This document shows positions 41,938 through 48,611 of a stretch of DNA of 64,000 nt, piece by piece (the stretch's first letter is position 1; every line of letters begins with the position of its first letter). This stretch comes from Streptomyces sp. NBC_01142 (lineage in GTDB: Bacteria; Actinomycetota; Actinomycetes; Streptomycetales; Streptomycetaceae): positions 2,182,501-2,246,500 of the forward strand of contig NZ_JAPEOR010000002.1 in the NCBI RefSeq assembly GCF_026341125.1, given 5' to 3'. The translations under genes were made by a program, and so were the position numbers. Below the pieces are notes generated by a model. It did not search any database and was not told where the DNA came from. It worked only from the letters and a program-made list of their open reading frames with translations.

Positions 41938-42223
41938 TAGGAAGAACGGGCCAGTCAACTGACTCTTTGAAGGCGGCACCCTTCTTGGGTACTAGGCCCG
42001 CAACGACGGGGCCGGGGAGCTTCTCCTTGCATACGCGCTCCGGAATGGGGACTGAGGGTTCCGTCGAGGGCCAGAACTTCCAGAGAGCCAATCCTCCGAA
42101 TGCAAGAATTGCCAGAGTGGCGAAGATTCCCCAAGTCTTCAACCTTCGCGCGTTTGGCGACTTACTCGCTGCCATCAGCCGTTGCACTCGCTGAGCTCGC
42201 TCGTTGCTGTTCCAGGAACTCAT
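41938..42223 (-). pseudogene. N-terminal fragment of a membrane-anchored hypothetical protein
   Basis: ATG at 42223 with GGAGAG upstream. It reads M-S-S-W-N-S-N-E-R-A-Q-R-V-Q-R, a cytoplasmic tail, then one membrane span (TWGIFATLAILAFGGLALWK) and P-E-R-V-C-K-E-K-L-P-G. About 95 codons in, the sense is lost near the 3' end of the dihydrofolate-reductase-like gene. The missing remainder appears at 40794-41240. It overlaps the 3' end of the fragment at 42162-42470 by about 60 bp, an old two-gene operon. Confidence 0.5.
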
Positions 42224-42470
42224 CTCTCTCCACGGTTGCCGCAGAGCTGGAGTCGCGGGTGTAATGCTCGACGACCGATTCCTGAATGCCTTCGACAACT
42301 CAGCCGACCGCGTCGCCGGCGATGGGGATTTCCCCCAGTCCCATGCCGATGGCGCGGCCCGCCCACTTGTCTGCGGTTGCGACGCCCTCCGGCAAAGTTC
42401 CGTCTCAACTAGGCATGGCGGCAATCGTTCCGTCGTTCAGCAGGAAGACCCGGTTGCCGGCTGCGGCCAT
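42162..42470 (-). pseudogene. C-terminal fragment of an unknown protein, interrupted by two stop codons
   Basis: One minus-strand frame gives N-R-V-F-L-L-N-D-G-T-I-A-A-M-P-S-stop-D-G-T-L-P-E-G-V-A-T-A-D-K, later G-L-G-E-I-P-I-A-G-D-A-V-G-stop-V-V-E-G-I-Q-E-S-V-V, and ends D-E-F-L-E-Q-Q. It reads as real protein on both sides of each stop, so this is a decayed gene. Its 5' part is missing where it meets the displaced acyl-CoA dehydrogenase end at 42479. I do not know the family with certainty. Confidence 0.5.
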
Positions 42471-42478
42471 CAGCCGGA

Positions 42479-42524
42479 CATGACGATCCGCTGGACCTGG
42501 TTCGTGCCCTCGTAGATCTGGGTG
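42479..42524. repeat. Left attachment-site candidate (attL): displaced 3' end of acyl-CoA dehydrogenase
   Basis: 46 nt that match the 3' coding end of the acyl-CoA dehydrogenase gene (48630-48675) at 41 positions, in the same orientation. The minus-strand reading is the same peptide, T-Q-I-Y-E-G-T-N-Q-V-Q-R-I-V-M. This copy uses the preferred high-GC codons (ATC, TAC, GAG, AAC, GTC), so it looks like the original host end. Confidence 0.75.
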
Positions 42525-42760
42525 CTTTACGGCATCCAAAGCTCTGACCTGCACCTACGGCCCTTCAGAGGAGGGCTCACCCAGCATTTCCCCATGGTCA
42601 ACCAGAGCTGTCCCAGGTCAGACCACGCGGACCGCCGTGCGGCGATGCTGGGACGGAACCGTCACGCTTCCGCACGCTGCACCCGCCCCCTTGACGGGGC
42701 TGATACCGGAGGGTGAGCGTCGTGCACGCTGGTGCAACCCACTCGACACCGGGAGTGACT

Positions 42761-43036
42761 GTGACCCTAAAGTTCCTCGGGATCATCCCTAACACGCCGA
42801 CCGACGAGTCTCCGACGATCTGGCTCCACGAGGAGACGGGAGACCTTCTGATCCAGTCGTACAAGGCGACTGAAGAGGAAGTGAAGGAGTGCCAGGAGGT
42901 TGGTTCGATCCCCGGCCACTCCACGGATGTCCCGGACCACGAGACGATCATCAGGCTTCCAGCGGTCATGCTGAAGTACATCCCCCGCCCGAACGACGAC
43001 AACGGAGAGACGGCAAGTGCAGCCACCAGCGCGTAA
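42761..43036 (+). CDS. Small conserved Streptomyces protein linked to DUF6879/XRE genes
   Basis: 91 aa from a GTG at 42761 (GGGAG 5 nt upstream; a GTG two codons before and an ORF opening at 42713 also exist). It reads V-T-L-K-F-L-G-I, T-I-W-L-H-E-E-T-G-D-L-L-I-Q-S-Y-K-A-T and ends in a H-E-T-I-I-R-L-P-A-V-M block. Proteins of this kind regularly precede DUF6879 and XRE/DUF5753 genes in Streptomyces; function unknown. Its stop lies 19 bp inside the next gene, so translation is probably coupled. Confidence 0.75.
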   Translation: MTLKFLGIIPNTPTDESPTIWLHEETGDLLIQSYKATEEEVKECQEVGSIPGHSTDVPDHETIIRLPAVMLKYIPRPNDDNGETASAATSA

Positions 43037-43535
43037 CGCCCTGGCTATGGCGCAACGCTCAGCGGTTCACCTTGAGTTGCGCGATAGCTACATGCTGGAT
43101 GACCCCGAGTTCATCGCATGGAAGCAGGGCAAGCGGCTTGACCCCGCCGACCGGTCCTTGTGGTGGGGCGGCTGGCATGACGCGGTGCGCGATGCGGTCG
43201 CCCGTGGCGTCGTGGTCCGGCGTGCGCGCATCGTCTCGGAGCCGATCAGCGACTACGTGCGGTACGAATTCGACTGCACATTCACCAACATTGCAGCGGG
43301 TGAGTTGGTTCGTTGGTTGCCGAGGCGGAAGGCAACCGATCTTGCCTTGCCCGGTACGGACTTCTGGGTGTTCGACGGCGCACAAGCGCTCTTTCACCAC
43401 TTCACCGGAAATGGTCAGTTGGACGAGGACGGCCGGGAGTACACGGACGATCCAGCGCGGGTGAAGCTGTGCGCCGACGCCTTCGAGGCTGTGTGGCAAC
43501 GCGCGATTCCGCACGAGGAGTACCGGCCCCGCTGA
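43017..43535 (+). CDS. DUF6879-family protein
   Basis: 172 aa. The family core is seen: L-E-L-R-D-S-Y, L-W-W-G-G-W-H-D-A-V-R-D-A-V-A-R-G-V, R-A-R-I-V-S-E-P-I-S-D-Y-V-R-Y-E, and L-P-G-T-D-F-W-V-F-D-G near the end, finishing A-V-W-Q-R-A-I-P-H-E-E-Y. DUF6879 genes are almost always upstream of an XRE/DUF5753 regulator, suggesting a partner or effector of it, possibly in a toxin-antitoxin-like or morphogen circuit. GTG start with GGAGAG about 8 nt upstream; the XRE gene follows after 12 nt. Confidence 0.85.
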   Translation: MQPPARNALAMAQRSAVHLELRDSYMLDDPEFIAWKQGKRLDPADRSLWWGGWHDAVRDAVARGVVVRRARIVSEPISDYVRYEFDCTFTNIAAGELVRWLPRRKATDLALPGTDFWVFDGAQALFHHFTGNGQLDEDGREYTDDPARVKLCADAFEAVWQRAIPHEEYRPR

Positions 43536-43547
43536 CCCATCGCAATC

Positions 43548-44396
43548 ATGGCTCTCTCTCCGTCTTCGAGTGCCCAGCAGGCCCGGCAGGCGCTAGCAGA
43601 TCGACTCGCTGAGCTCTGCCGGGATGCTGGGCTGACCGGGCGCGATATCGCCGATCGTTGCGACTGGCATCCGTCCAAGTCGTCTCGGATCATGAACGCC
43701 CGGACGCCGCCGTCCGCCGACGACATTCGAGCCTGGTGCCGGGCGTGCGGAGCCGAGGACCAGACCGCCGATCTGACTGCCTCGCTTCGGACAGCCGAGG
43801 GTATGTGGGTTGGCTGGCGGCGCATGGAGCGTGCCGGGCTCAAGCAGGCGCAGGAAGCCCGCTTGCCGCTGTTCGAGCGCACACACCGTTTCCGCTCGTA
43901 CTCGTCCTGGTTCGTGCCGGGTCTGATCCAGACGCACGGCTACACCGAGGCCGTGTTGCGCGCAGTTCAGCGCCGCAGGGTAGAGGTGGACGATGTGGCC
44001 GAAGCCGTGGCCGTCCGCATGGAACGCCAGCGCGTGTTGTACGAGGGAAATCGGCGGTTTGCCTTCCTCGTTGAGGAGTCGGTCTTGCGGAACGGCATCG
44101 GCGGAACAGACGTGCTGATCGGACAGCTTGGCCACCTGCTTACGGTCGGATCACTGCCCAACGTCAGCTTGGGTGTGGTGCCAATGCGGGCGGACCGTTC
44201 CAGGATGCCAGTAGAGGGGTTCTGGATCTTCGACACGGCACAGGTCAATGTCGAGTTGGTCTCTGGCTATCTCACGATCACGCAGCCCAGCGAGGTAGCC
44301 ATGTACGCCGACACCTTCGCCGAGCTGACCGACTTGGCCGTCTACGGAGCGAGCGCACGCGCGCTGATTACGGCTGCGATGGACTCGCTCGGGTGA
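43548..44396 (+). CDS. XRE-family regulator with DUF5753 domain (Scr1 antitoxin-like)
   Basis: 282 aa. HTH at about residues 10-65 (LADRLAELCRDAGLTGRDIA, then D-W-H-P-S-K-S-S-R-I-M-N), followed by DUF5753: F-V-P-G-L-I-Q-T-H-G-Y-T-E-A-V-L, F-L-V-E-E-S-V-L-R-N-G-I-G, and A-S-A-R-A-L-I near the end. Same family as the regulator at 37358 but clearly divergent in sequence. It sits with DUF6879, not DUF397, so it belongs to a second type of module. It probably represses its own operon; no palindrome stands out in front of 42761. Confidence 0.9.
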   Translation: MALSPSSSAQQARQALADRLAELCRDAGLTGRDIADRCDWHPSKSSRIMNARTPPSADDIRAWCRACGAEDQTADLTASLRTAEGMWVGWRRMERAGLKQAQEARLPLFERTHRFRSYSSWFVPGLIQTHGYTEAVLRAVQRRRVEVDDVAEAVAVRMERQRVLYEGNRRFAFLVEESVLRNGIGGTDVLIGQLGHLLTVGSLPNVSLGVVPMRADRSRMPVEGFWIFDTAQVNVELVSGYLTITQPSEVAMYADTFAELTDLAVYGASARALITAAMDSLG

Positions 44397-44489
44397 TTGC
44401 CATGCAATCTCGTGCAACCTCATGGAACGGCAACTTCGCCACTCCGTACGGTCGTTGCATCGCGAGCCGAATAGCCGGGGAGGCCACGC

Positions 44490-44681
44490 ATGGTGACGCA
44501 GAAACCGCAGGGATACATCCTGACTGAGCCACCGGCCGAGCCCTCCGCCAAGCCGGGTTGTTCCGCTTGCCTGTCCATCGTGGTTGCCAGGGAGAACGCG
44601 CGTTCCAGGGGCGACTACAGCGGGGCATCTGACTGCAATGTGGAGCTCCGCCAGCACCAGGCAGATGCGCACCCGTCATGA
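44490..44681 (+). CDS. Small Cys-containing Streptomyces protein
   Basis: 63 aa. Reads M-V-T-Q-K-P-Q-G-Y, then G-C-S-A-C-L-S-I-V-V-A-R and G-D-Y-S-G-A-S-D-C-N-V-E-L-R-Q-H, with a C-x-x-C and a later D-C-N. I recall close relatives next to XRE/DUF6879 genes in other Streptomyces, so it is part of the same accessory set. GGGGAGG lies 7 nt before the ATG. Function unknown; zinc binding through the cysteines and histidines is possible. Confidence 0.7.
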   Translation: MVTQKPQGYILTEPPAEPSAKPGCSACLSIVVARENARSRGDYSGASDCNVELRQHQADAHPS

Positions 44682-44702
44682 GCGACGGCAGAGGTCCCAC
44701 TC

Positions 44703-44855
44703 TTGACCGACCGGCCGCTGATGACGCTGCGGGTGTCTCGGGACGACGGGGAAACGTGGGGGCCCACGCGGACCGTACGCAGCACCGAGAACCTTGCCCC
44801 CATGGTGACCTCGGAATGGCCGCCGTGTGAGTGCTGGCGGTGCAAGGGTCGTTGA
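44703..44855 (+). CDS. Small protein with C-terminal Cys-x-Cys-x-x-Cys motif
   Basis: 50 aa, too short for an automatic ORF list. From a TTG at 44703 (GAGG about 8 nt upstream) or an in-frame ATG at 44721 it reads L-M-T-L-R-V-S-R-D-D-G-E-T-W-G-P-T-R-T-V and ends W-P-P-C-E-C-W-R-C-K-G-R. The phrase sequence S-x-D-x-G-x-x-W looks like a half BNR/Asp-box turn. It follows the 63-aa protein by 21 nt. Known as a small hypothetical protein in many Streptomyces; function not known. Confidence 0.6.
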   Translation: MTDRPLMTLRVSRDDGETWGPTRTVRSTENLAPMVTSEWPPCECWRCKGR

Positions 44856-44989
44856 TCTCCCGCCCTTCCCGTGATCGCGGCGGCGCAAGGCGGTAGGGGC
44901 GGGTGCGGACGAGCCCCGGTTCGATGCTTCCCCCGTGCATTGGGCCGGGGCTCCGTCGTGCACGGCATTCATCTACACAAGGAGAGTTC

Positions 44990-45493
44990 ATGCGATGGGG
45001 CACAGTGGCACGACTCGCAGCGATACCCGTGATCATCTCGGCGTTATTGGGAGCAGAGCAGGGTGGTTGTAACTCGACCACGGGGAGCGTGAACGGCGGT
45101 CAGGGCGGACAGGCTGAGCAGCCCCAGGGCAAGACGTACGGCCAGGTGATCGGAGGCCGTTGCACGCAGCGCGTCGCGGAGGCGTACGCGAGCGGGGGCA
45201 GGGTCTGGGGCTACGCGGACGCCACATGCCGGGAAGCGGTGCTGAATCACTCCCTCACGGTCATCCTGGACAAGAGGGGGCCGGGGGGCGGCTGGGACGA
45301 GGTGAGCCGCAATTCGAACCATCTTTCTCCCGGAAAGGGTGCCCTCAAGAAGGTGGAGACCTCGGTAAGCTGCCAGCCCGGTTTCTACCGGGTCCGTATG
45401 AAGGCGACCGTTGAGGCACTGAAGGACCCGGACGGACCGGACTCCGGCGGTGCGGAGACTCCCGGAGCAGTCGTCAGCAAGGAGCAGTGTTGA
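44990..45493 (+). CDS. Secreted or lipid-anchored hypothetical protein
   Basis: 167 aa. A signal-like start (M-R-W-G-T-V-A-R-L-A-A-I-P-V-I-I-S-A-L-L-G) is followed by E-Q-G-G-C, which could be a poor lipobox, then a Gly/Gln-rich linker. The mature part has four cysteines (R-C-T, T-C-R, S-C-Q, E-Q-C at the very end) likely in disulfides. GGAGAG lies 7 nt before the ATG. I do not recognise the family. The last codons overlap the next small ORF as TGATG. Confidence 0.65.
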   Translation: MRWGTVARLAAIPVIISALLGAEQGGCNSTTGSVNGGQGGQAEQPQGKTYGQVIGGRCTQRVAEAYASGGRVWGYADATCREAVLNHSLTVILDKRGPGGGWDEVSRNSNHLSPGKGALKKVETSVSCQPGFYRVRMKATVEALKDPDGPDSGGAETPGAVVSKEQC

Positions 45494-45675
45494 TGATCAG
45501 GCAGGCGAAGGACCACCCGGAAATCGTGGCCTCACTGGACCTTGGCACCGTCTCTGACGTGGCGCTGAACCGTCGCCAGCGCTTCCGGCTGTGGCGCTGG
45601 GAGCACGGTGGCAGACACCTGCACAATGCTGGCGTTCTCGTACGGAGCCGAGTCGGATTGCGGCGTGGCCGCTGA
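45493..45675 (+). CDS. Small hypothetical ORF coupled to the secreted protein gene
   Basis: 60 aa, ATG at 45493 overlapping the preceding TGA (TGATG). Reads M-I-R-Q-A-K-D-H-P-E-I-V-A-S-L-D-L-G-T-V-S-D-V-A-L, then an Arg/Trp-rich tail. No domain recognised. The tight overlap and the terminator just after it argue for translation; the Arg-rich end argues against. Confidence 0.35.
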   Translation: MIRQAKDHPEIVASLDLGTVSDVALNRRQRFRLWRWEHGGRHLHNAGVLVRSRVGLRRGR

Positions 45676-45697
45676 GTCCCAACGTCCGGAACAAACA

Positions 45698-45728
45698 AAG
45701 AAGCCCCGGCCAGTGGCCGGGGCTGTCT
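45698..45728. terminator. Bidirectional hairpin terminator
   Basis: Perfect 10-bp stem (45702-45711 with 45715-45724), 3-nt loop, flanked by AAAG on the left and GTCTCTTT on the right, so it can work from both strands. It lies between the + strand small genes and the minus-strand remnant. Confidence 0.85.
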
Positions 45729-45738
45729 CTTTGGTTGG

Positions 45739-46022
45739 TTAGAGGAGTGCGCGGAAGGGGTTGGAAGGGGCGAGCGGTTCGGGCCGCTTCGCTGGTTCGG
45801 GGGCAGGTGCCTGCTCAGGTGTAGGGCGGTAGGCGTCCAGACGGACGACCTTGGTCCCGTTACTTTCCATTACGGTCCGCTTCGCCGGCCCTGACTCTTC
45901 GCGCTGGGAACTGTCCTCGCGAAGTGTGAAAACTGTTGCTGGTCGGCCGGTCTTCCCCGACCGTTCCACGGTGACGACGATTCCGGGCAGTTCCTTGACC
46001 TCACTGGCGGTTGCCGGTATGC
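45739..46022 (-). pseudogene. C-terminal remnant of an unknown gene, cut by the insertion sequence
   Basis: About 94 codons read in from the IS left end: L-R-R-I-P-A-T-A-S-E-V-K-E-L-P-G-I-V-V-T-V-E, R-P-A-T-V-F-T-L, R-T-V-M-E-S-N-G-T-K-V-V-R-L-D-A-Y-R and a Pro/Glu-rich tail ending N-P-F-R-A-L-L. The frame runs on into the IS, but those residues are IS sequence. The gene has lost its start. Position and style suit a replication or transfer gene of the element, but I cannot name it. Confidence 0.5.
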
Positions 46023-46105
46023 GTCTGAGTGAATGAGCCAAGATCGTGAGGAAACACCCAGCCAGGTCTCTGGCCTTCGGGCCTTGATCTGGAAGGTTTT
46101 CGATC

Positions 46106-46435
46106 ATGGCAGGAGTTACTCCCCGGAAGCCGCGTAAGCGGCTGGCCCCGTCGGAGAAGTACGAGATGTTCGTGGCGGTGCTCACCGGTCAGCACACGCA
46201 GCGCGAGGCCGCGGAACGCTGGGGCGTGGACCGCTCCACCGTGATCGCAGTGCTGCGGTGTGCGAAGCAGAGCGTGCTCGACGGGTTCGCCGCCGCGGTG
46301 CCGGGCCGGCCCGGCATGACCGTCGAGCAAGCCGCGCTGGCCGAGGCCCGCGCGGAGGTGGAACGGCTGCGGGCCACCATCACGGAGCAGGCAGTCGCGC
46401 TCCATCTGCAGCAGGGAAAAGCACGATGGGCCTGA
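46106..46435 (+). CDS. IS transposase OrfA (helix-turn-helix)
   Basis: 109 aa. DNA-binding N-terminus with L-A-P-S-E-K-Y-E-M-F-V-A-V-L, T-Q-R-E-A-A-E-R-W-G-V-D-R-S-T-V-I-A-V-L as the helix-turn-helix, then a leucine-zipper-like helix (L-A-E-A-R-A-E-V-E-R-L-R-A-T-I). This is the OrfA layout of IS3-type elements. Near its end the run AAAAG (46417-46421) could allow a -1 frameshift to give an OrfAB fusion, since OrfB is in the -1 frame. Confidence 0.85.
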   Translation: MAGVTPRKPRKRLAPSEKYEMFVAVLTGQHTQREAAERWGVDRSTVIAVLRCAKQSVLDGFAAAVPGRPGMTVEQAALAEARAEVERLRATITEQAVALHLQQGKARWA

Positions 46436-47484
46436 GCGCCGGCCCCGTCGCGCCACGCGTGCACGCGGAGATCAAGGCCGGGCTTCTGGAGCTGGTCGAC
46501 CATGCAGGGCGGGCCGGCTGGTCGGTGCGCCATGCCGCCGACACACTGGGCGTCGACCATATGCGGGTGCTGCGCTGGCAGCAGCGCCGCGTGGCGGGAC
46601 GGCTCGAGGACAGCCCGGCCGGCCCGAACGTTGCGGTGCACGCGCTGCTGGACTTCGAGCGCGAGGCAATCGTCAAACTCGCCGAGGAGTGGGGCGGCAC
46701 GGACCGCTCGCACCGCAAACTCGCCCACCGCGGCTCCCGCCTGGGCTGGGTCCACGTCTCGGAATCCACCGTGCTGCGGGTCCTGGACGACCAGGGCATC
46801 CGCCTGCCCGGCGGCCCGGTACGCGAACACCGCGAGAAGAAACCGTTTCCCGACTGGGCGCTCTGGCGCCCGAGATCAATCTGGATCTACGACTTCACGC
46901 ACTTCACGGCAGCACGCAGGTGCGCTCTCGCAATCATGGACCTGGTGAGCCGCAAGTGGATCACCACGTTGGTCTCCGCCCAGGAGTCCTCCCTCCAGGT
47001 CGAGACCGCGTTCCTGTCCGCGCTGCATTCCGAGGACCTCGGGCACCTCGCCGAGCGCCGGATGCGTGCCGAACTCACCGCCCCCGGGCCACCGCCCGAC
47101 GAACAGCCCGTCCTGCTGGCGGTCTCGGACAACGGCCCCCAGATGCGCTCCGCGGATACCCGCACCTTCATGGCCGCCTGCCTGATCGGCCAGCACTTCG
47201 GACGCCCTCACACCCCCAACGACCAGGCCTGGATCGAATCACTGTTCAGCCACGTCAAGGGCGAGTGGCCACACCTGACCAAGATCCGCGACCCCTTCGA
47301 ACTCGAGGCCGAACTCGACGCGGTCCACACCGAGTACAACACCGTGCGCCTGCACGCCGGGCTCGGCTACGTCACCCCCGACGACGAGCACACCGGACGC
47401 GCCGACGCCATCCGAACGGCCCGCGCCCACGGTCTCCAGCAGGCACGCGAACACCGCATCGCCTACCGTCGGAAACAGAACTGA
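46426..47484 (+). CDS. IS transposase OrfB (DDE integrase core)
   Basis: 352 aa from an ATG inside the end of OrfA. N-terminal helix-turn-helix region (W-S-V-R-H-A-A-D-T-L-G-V-D-H), an IS3-type block (H-R-K-L-A-H-R-G-S-R-L-G-W-V-H-V-S), then the rve catalytic core: first Asp in W-I-Y-D-F-T-H-F, second in L-A-V-S-D-N-G, Glu in A-W-I-E-S-L-F-S-H-V-K-G-E. All three acidic residues are intact, so the transposase may be active. Made either by coupling at the overlap or by frameshift. Confidence 0.88.
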   Translation: MGLSAGPVAPRVHAEIKAGLLELVDHAGRAGWSVRHAADTLGVDHMRVLRWQQRRVAGRLEDSPAGPNVAVHALLDFEREAIVKLAEEWGGTDRSHRKLAHRGSRLGWVHVSESTVLRVLDDQGIRLPGGPVREHREKKPFPDWALWRPRSIWIYDFTHFTAARRCALAIMDLVSRKWITTLVSAQESSLQVETAFLSALHSEDLGHLAERRMRAELTAPGPPPDEQPVLLAVSDNGPQMRSADTRTFMAACLIGQHFGRPHTPNDQAWIESLFSHVKGEWPHLTKIRDPFELEAELDAVHTEYNTVRLHAGLGYVTPDDEHTGRADAIRTARAHGLQQAREHRIAYRRKQN

Positions 47485-47646
47485 GAATCCTCAATATCCG
47501 TCACGTCCTGGTTGGGTATTTAACCCTGACCTTGGCTCAAAGACTCAGACACACCTCGGTTGCTCCCACGTACGGGAGAACCTGAGACGACGTGGCCCGA
47601 CCCCCGTGCATCTCGATGCGTGCCCGAACCTTGTCGGCAATGCTGA

Positions 47647-48411
47647 GTGGCTGCCGTTTCAGCTTCGGGGAGTCGGCGCTTCTCGTTCTTCTCCGGGATG
47701 ATGGATTGGGCCGTGGTCAACGAGATCATCGGCCGCAACCCGTGCAAGAAGATCAGGCACGCTGGCAGCCGTGCCAAGGAGATACGCGAGCACAAGAGCA
47801 CGGCCCGGCGGCTGACGACTCGGGAAGTCCTGGCGATGCTCGACGGGGCTCCGCCCCGGTACAGGGCCATGCTCTGGCTGATGGCGGGCTGCGGCCTCCG
47901 CCTTGGGGAGGCCATGGCCGTCTCACGCGATCAGATCGACTCCAAGGCAGAGGTACTACGCGTCGATTTCCAGATCGCGGAGGATGGCGAATCTGAATCC
48001 GGCAAGAACAGCGCACTACAGCGACGCCACATCAAGGCACGCGACGCAGAGGAGCCGGGGCGTGTCGTGCCACTGCCGCCCAACGTGGCCTTCGAACTGC
48101 GGAGGCACATCAAGAACCAGGGTGTGTGGGGACCGGAACGCTTGCTTTTCCCGTGGATGGTGGCCCTGTCCAAGGGAGGAGTGGCGTACTGCAAGCCACA
48201 CTCCATGCGGCACTACTACGGGTCGCGTCTGCTGTACGCGGGCGTCCCTGAGAACGACGTAGCGGACTGGATGGGGCACAGCAGCACTGACGTGCTCCGG
48301 GAGCACTACCACTACATCTTTGAGGGGGCCGAGCAGCGCGGGCGGGCAGCCATCGCCACGATGCTGACCCCAGGTACGGACGACCCCACAGAGCGAACAG
48401 AGGTGGCCTGA
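47647..48411 (+). pseudogene. Tyrosine recombinase (phage-type integrase), N-terminally truncated
   Basis: The C-terminal ~245 codons of an integrase. The end of the core-binding domain is seen (F-S-F-F-S-G-M-M-D-W-A-V-V-N-E-I-I-G-R-N-P-C), then the catalytic domain: A-G-C-G-L-R-L-G-E-A (Arg I), H-S-M-R-H-Y-Y (H-x-x-R), W-M-G-H-S-S (H/W) and E-H-Y-H-Y as the Tyr nucleophile region. A TGA precedes the GTG at 47647 in frame, and about 130 residues found in complete relatives are missing, with the IS end 100 bp upstream. It is next to the right att site, where the element's integrase would be expected. Probably inactive. Confidence 0.85.
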
Positions 48412-48426
48412 GCTAGGCCATAGCAA

Positions 48427-48453
48427 CGGCCCCCGGCGTGATGCCGGGGGCCG
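48427..48453 (+). terminator. Hairpin terminator after the integrase
   Basis: 11-bp perfect GC-rich stem (48427-48437 with 48443-48453), 5-nt loop, 16 bp past the integrase stop codon. It may also stop transcripts arriving from the acyl-CoA dehydrogenase gene. Confidence 0.8.
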
Positions 48454-48611
48454 CAGTGTTTGTGCAGCTCAAAGGCGGTTTCAGTACCAGCGTCAGCCCA
48501 GGATTTCCCCAGCATGACGCCCAGGATCACCCCGGAACGGGCTCGAACAGACGGGAACCCGAGCCAGCTTCCCTGACCGGGCCACAGGGCCACTGACCTG
48601 CAAAAACCCTG

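Larger units (their letters stand above)
46023..47550 (+). mobile_element. IS3-like insertion sequence
   Basis: About 1.53 kb with two overlapping transposase ORFs. The ends match as inverted repeats over roughly 44 nt: left GTCTGAGTgaaTGAGCCAAG and right, read inward, GTCTGAGTcttTGAGCCAAG, with further pairing at ACCCA-x-CCAGG. I see no clear target-site duplication next to the ends, which fits a deletion or an old insertion. Confidence 0.8.

Noticed and set aside
44368..45081. 237-aa minus-strand ORF within the element
   Set aside because: Antisense to three small genes with good ribosome sites; no domain.
47520..47915. Minus-strand ORF antisense to the integrase
   Set aside because: Shadow of the integrase; the IS end falls inside it.
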